From Amycolatopsis sp. NBC_01480 (GTDB lineage Bacteria > Actinomycetota > Actinomycetes > Mycobacteriales > Pseudonocardiaceae): a stretch of DNA of 64,000 nucleotides. Position numbers and translations under genes: made by a program. Positions within the stretch are counted from its first letter, which is position 1; the number at the start of each line of letters is the position of its first letter. Below, piece by piece: positions 61,177 through 64,000 of this stretch. The notes under the pieces are model-generated. The model saw only the letters and a program-made list of their open reading frames with translations, ran no database searches and had not been told where the DNA came from. Where the stretch lies: the NCBI RefSeq assembly GCF_036227205.1, contig NZ_CP109442.1, forward strand, positions 1,550,001-1,614,000, in the 5' to 3' direction.

Positions 61177-61932
61177 TCAGCGGCGCACGGCCGTGGCCAG
61201 CTCGGTCAGGTAGCGCTTGGTGATCCGGCCGCCGTGCTCCTCGTCGATCAGCCGGGTGATGGCGTCGAGCAGGCCCTCGCGGCGCTCCGGCGGCAGGGCG
61301 CGGTGGCCGGAGTAGGTCAGCAGCAGGTCGATGTACTCCGCGGTCGAATAGTCCAGCTCCCATTCCCAGCGTCGGAAGCGCGGCGGCCCGAAGCGGTCGG
61401 ACTCGTCGAAGGTGGTGGGCACGTCCGCGGCCGCGGACAGGCGCAGGCCGGGCGGGGTCGCCGGGTCGAAGCGCTCGTAACAGCGCTGGACGTCGGTGAA
61501 AAACCGCCCGCTGCCGCCCGCCACGTGGTGGGTCGTGATCAGGGCGAGCGTGCCGCCTTCACGCAGGGCGTCTGCGGCCTTCGCCATGCGGGTCGCCGGG
61601 TCGAGCCAGTGGAAGGCCGTCGCGGCGAGCACGACGTCGAACGGCTCGGGCGACGGCGGCCAGTCCTCGAAAGCGCCGGTTTCGACTGTCGCGGAAGGGA
61701 AATCGGCCAGCTTCGCGGACGCGACGGCCGCCAGGTCCGCGCTCAGTTCGACGGCGGTGAGCACGCACCCGCGCTCGGCCAGCGGGACGCTCGCCTGCCC
61801 GGTCCCACAGCCGATCTCGAGCACCCGCGTGCCCGCTTCGAGATCCTCGAACACCGCCGCCGGATAACCCGGGCGCGCCCGGTCATACCGCCCGGCGTCC
61901 TCACCGAAGGTCGTCCGCAGCTGTTCCCGCAT
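61177..61932 (-). CDS. Class I SAM-dependent methyltransferase
   Basis: A 251-residue methyltransferase of the UbiE/methyltransferase_11 kind: VLEIGCGTGQASVPLAERGC (motif I), VETGAFEDWPP and VVLAATAFHWLDPATRMAKA (motifs II-III). The substrate is unknown; these are often small-molecule O- or C-methylases. Its ATG at 61932 is 45 bp from the divergent PucR gene's start. It lies 133 bp upstream of metY on the same strand, but the promoter found for metY suggests separate units. Confidence 0.9.
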   Translation of the reverse strand: MREQLRTTFGEDAGRYDRARPGYPAAVFEDLEAGTRVLEIGCGTGQASVPLAERGCVLTAVELSADLAAVASAKLADFPSATVETGAFEDWPPSPEPFDVVLAATAFHWLDPATRMAKAADALREGGTLALITTHHVAGGSGRFFTDVQRCYERFDPATPPGLRLSAAADVPTTFDESDRFGPPRFRRWEWELDYSTAEYIDLLLTYSGHRALPPERREGLLDAITRLIDEEHGGRITKRYLTELATAVRR

Positions 61933-61977
61933 GGTCTGAAAGCTACCGTTTCGCGCGCCGGTGACGGCTCGGCGAAG

Positions 61978-63555
61978 ATGTACCTCGTGGTCTCCGTACG
62001 CAGCGTTGTCGACCGGGTGGGGCCGACGCTGCTGCACGCGTTGCAACTGCCCGAGGACGGCCCGGCGGTCGGCGATGTGGTGATCGCCGAGCCGGGCACA
62101 CCGACCGGGGTCGCGGCCGGCGACCTCGTGCTGGGCGTGGCGACGGCGGAGGCGGCCGACGCGGCGGAGCTGGTGCGGCTCAGCGCGAGCCAGGGCGCGG
62201 CGGCGGTGCTGCTGAAGCCGCCGCTCGCGGCGAAGCCCACGGTGAAACGGGCGGCCAAGACCGCCGGGATCGCGCTGGTCCAGGTGCACGCGGCGACTTC
62301 GTGGGCCCAGCTCGTCTGGCTGCTGCGCACGGTGCTCGACGCGCTCGGCGACGAGTCGGAATCGCTGGAGGAGGGCGGTGATCCCGGGTCCGGCGACCTG
62401 TTCCGGCTGGCCGACGCGGTGGCGTCCGTGGTGGACGCCCCGGTGACCATCGAGGACACCAACTCGAGGGTGCTCGCCTACTCCGCGCGCCAGGACCTCA
62501 CCGACCCCGCGCGGGTGGCCACGATCATGGGCCGCCGGATCCCCGACGACGTGCTCGCGCGGTTCCGTTCCCGCGGCGTGTTCCGCGAGCTTTCCCGTGG
62601 CCGGCAGACGATTTTCGTACCGGCCCAGCGCGACGGCACACTGCCGCGGCTGATCGTGCCCATCCGGATGGGCGGTGAGCTGCTGGGCTCGATGTGGGCG
62701 GTGGTCGCCGGGCCAGTCTCGGAGGAACGCGCGGCCGCCTTCGCCGACGCCGCGCCCGTCGTCGCCCTTCACCTGCTTCGGCGACGCGCGCACACGGACA
62801 CGCAGCGCCGCGCTTCGGCCGAGCTGCTGCGCGCTGTCCTCGAAGGACGAGCCGGGCCCCGTCGCGCGGTCGGCGAGCTGGACCTCTCCGACGAGCCGCA
62901 CCGCGTTGTCGTCATCGAGGTCACCGGCGGCGACGGGCGCGACGCCGAGGGCCTGCGGCTGGCGTTGCTGGAACGGATTTCGCAGGGCGTCGGCCGCCGT
63001 CCGGTGGCGACGGAGCTGGGTGGGCTGCTGTACGCGGTCGTCCCGGACACCCCCGGAGCCGGGGGCTGGGCCGAGTTGCGCGACGCGATCGCGAGCCAGA
63101 CCGCGTCACGGCGCGGCGGCGTCCCCCGGGCGGCCGCGGGCGCACCGGGCGACGTCACGGCGCTGCCGACGTCACGGGCCCAGGCCGACGAGGCCCTCGG
63201 CCTGCTGCGCGCGGGCATCGTGGACGGCCGCGTCGTCGCGTACGACCAGCAGTGGACGGCGCTGGTCCTGCACCGCGGCGCGACCGGCGCGGCCGCGGCG
63301 AAGGTGGCGGAGCTGGGCCCGCTCGGCCAGTTGCGCGCCCACGACGAGACGAACAGCGCCGGCTACGTCGACACGCTGTACGCCTGGCTCCGCCACCCCG
63401 GCGACCCCCGCGCGGCGGCCCAGGAGCTGCGGATCCATCCGAACACCTTGCGCTACCGGATGAAACGCCTGCTGGCGCTGGTCCCCCTCGACCTGGACGA
63501 CCCCGACGTCCGGCTGGCTTTGACCACCCAGCTGGTCGCGTTGCGGTGGAGCTGA
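61978..63555 (+). CDS. PucR/CdaR-family transcriptional regulator
   Basis: A 525-residue regulator. An N-terminal PucR-like domain (VVDRVGPTLLHALQLPEDGP) and a GAF/GGDEF-like middle (VVDAPVTIEDTNSRVLAYSA) are followed by the C-terminal helix-turn-helix AAQELRIHPNTLRYRMKRLL (HTH_30). Members respond to purine, amino-acid or polyamine-related signals. Start at the ATG before YLVVSVRSVV; the frame is open to 60973 across the methyltransferase gene. Divergent from the methyltransferase. A hairpin overlaps its stop codon. Confidence 0.92.
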   Translation: MYLVVSVRSVVDRVGPTLLHALQLPEDGPAVGDVVIAEPGTPTGVAAGDLVLGVATAEAADAAELVRLSASQGAAAVLLKPPLAAKPTVKRAAKTAGIALVQVHAATSWAQLVWLLRTVLDALGDESESLEEGGDPGSGDLFRLADAVASVVDAPVTIEDTNSRVLAYSARQDLTDPARVATIMGRRIPDDVLARFRSRGVFRELSRGRQTIFVPAQRDGTLPRLIVPIRMGGELLGSMWAVVAGPVSEERAAAFADAAPVVALHLLRRRAHTDTQRRASAELLRAVLEGRAGPRRAVGELDLSDEPHRVVVIEVTGGDGRDAEGLRLALLERISQGVGRRPVATELGGLLYAVVPDTPGAGGWAELRDAIASQTASRRGGVPRAAAGAPGDVTALPTSRAQADEALGLLRAGIVDGRVVAYDQQWTALVLHRGATGAAAAKVAELGPLGQLRAHDETNSAGYVDTLYAWLRHPGDPRAAAQELRIHPNTLRYRMKRLLALVPLDLDDPDVRLALTTQLVALRWS

Positions 63556-63575
63556 TTTCCGTTCCACCGCAACGC
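63538..63575. terminator. Bidirectional terminator overlapping the PucR stop
   Basis: Perfect 13-bp stem GCGTTGCGGTGGA / TCCACCGCAACGC with a 12-base loop that contains the PucR stop codon. It serves the convergent pair PucR and the PPOX-like gene, whose stop is three bases further on. Confidence 0.75.
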
Positions 63576-63577
63576 TT

Positions 63578-64000
63578 TCAGACCTGGTAGCTGAGATCGT
63601 GCGCCCGCAGCGACGCCGGCGCGAGCCGCACCCAGACGGTGCGGTCGTCCTCGTGCAGGTAATCGCGGAAGCGCGGGTCCCAGCGGTGTTCGTCCGGGCC
63701 TAGGTAACGCACCAGCTTGCGGCGGCCGCGCGGCACGTCGAACGGCCGGATCTCCGCGTCGCCGCTCGCGCCGACCTGGCGGACAAGCCCGGTGGCCACG
63801 TCGCAGACGTCGACCGTCAGCGCGATCCGCGGCGTGGCGCGGATCCGGCCGGGCAGCCGCGACCACGAACCGCTCAGGATCCAGAACGCGTTGTCCTCCC
63901 ACAGGTACCAGGTGGGGCGCACCGTCGGCCCGGCCGTGGCGACCCTGGCGGTGAGCGGTTGGGCCAGGAACTCGTCGAGGTCGAAAGGACTCTCGAACCC
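63578..64000 (-). CDS. Pyridoxamine-5'-phosphate-oxidase-fold (PPOX) protein, 5' end missing
   Basis: A partial gene; the frame is open to the window edge (FDLDEFLAQPLTARVATAGP then TVRPTWYLWEDNAFWILSG), which is the N-terminal half of a split-barrel flavin-binding PPOX-like protein. The following residues SWSRLPGRIRATPRIALTVD bind flavin or F420 in such proteins. It may be an F420- or FMN-dependent oxidoreductase. Only about 20-30 residues are likely to be missing. Convergent with PucR. Confidence 0.8.
   Translation of the reverse strand, partial: GFESPFDLDEFLAQPLTARVATAGPTVRPTWYLWEDNAFWILSGSWSRLPGRIRATPRIALTVDVCDVATGLVRQVGASGDAEIRPFDVPRGRRKLVRYLGPDEHRWDPRFRDYLHEDDRTVWVRLAPASLRAHDLSYQV

Overview
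The window is 64 kb of very GC-rich DNA. Many starts are GTG or TTG, genes often overlap by four bases, and several promoters look leaderless. The family set (WS/DGAT acyltransferase, FadA-FadB, paired FadE, PucR, DUF4231, DUF3761, two-gene MetY-MetX) is that of an actinomycete. Palindromes at gene ends recall Amycolatopsis or a close Pseudonocardiaceae relative. The assignment is inferred from gene content, not from a marker gene. No rRNA, tRNA, CRISPR array, transposase or phage gene was seen.

Layout. 1-1.6 kb: tail of a secreted alpha-galactosidase and a DUF4231 gene that looks frameshifted. 1.6-7.8 kb: a tightly overlapped minus-strand operon of an acetolactate-synthase-like enzyme, hydantoinase A, hydantoinase B and an SDR. 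7.8-14.4 kb: WS/DGAT acyltransferase, aldo/keto reductase, MFS exporter, MaoC-like protein, ArsR-type regulator, and a gene-free stretch with a 19-bp tandem repeat. 14.4-24.3 kb: a compact catabolic cluster, described below. 24.3-31.5 kb: a possible 30-codon peptide gene, a GlcD-type oxidase with a second TPP enzyme, an MFS transporter, a DUF3761 lipoprotein and an FAD monooxygenase. 31.5-36.8 kb: a GH92 mannosidase and a large membrane protein joining a cytoplasmic domain to an external periplasmic-binding-protein domain. 36.9-49.6 kb: lipid metabolism (FadB, FadA, a tandem TetR, paired acyl-CoA dehydrogenases, a PhaC-like hydrolase, SDRs) mixed with LtrA and an XRE regulator. 49.6-51.5 kb: GNAT, and a phosphoribosyltransferase overlapping a kinase. 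51.5-58.5 kb: a methylcrotonyl-CoA-carboxylase-type operon and its probable TetR repressor, with an SGNH lipase between them. 58.6-64 kb: metY-metX, a methyltransferase, a PucR regulator and a partial flavin/PLP-oxidase-fold protein.

The most interesting unit is 14.4-24.3 kb: amidase, D-2-hydroxyacid dehydrogenase, two Asp/Glu-racemase-superfamily enzymes, a GntR-FCD regulator, a tartrate/D-malate-type dehydrogenase, a succinate-semialdehyde-type dehydrogenase, a class III aminotransferase and a DUF3830 protein. The 12-bp site ATTGTCRACAAT was found at three places only, all of them promoter regions of this cluster. At the first it overlaps a good promoter on each strand. This defines a likely self-contained regulon for a nitrogen-containing carboxylate whose identity is unknown.

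A second regulon is visible around 56-57.4 kb: the 16-bp palindrome GTTAGCG-N2-CGCTAAC (one copy with a mismatch) lies twice before the carboxylase operon and once before the TetR gene. Three families of long near-perfect palindromes sit at gene ends across the window and probably act as bidirectional terminators or are dispersed repeats.
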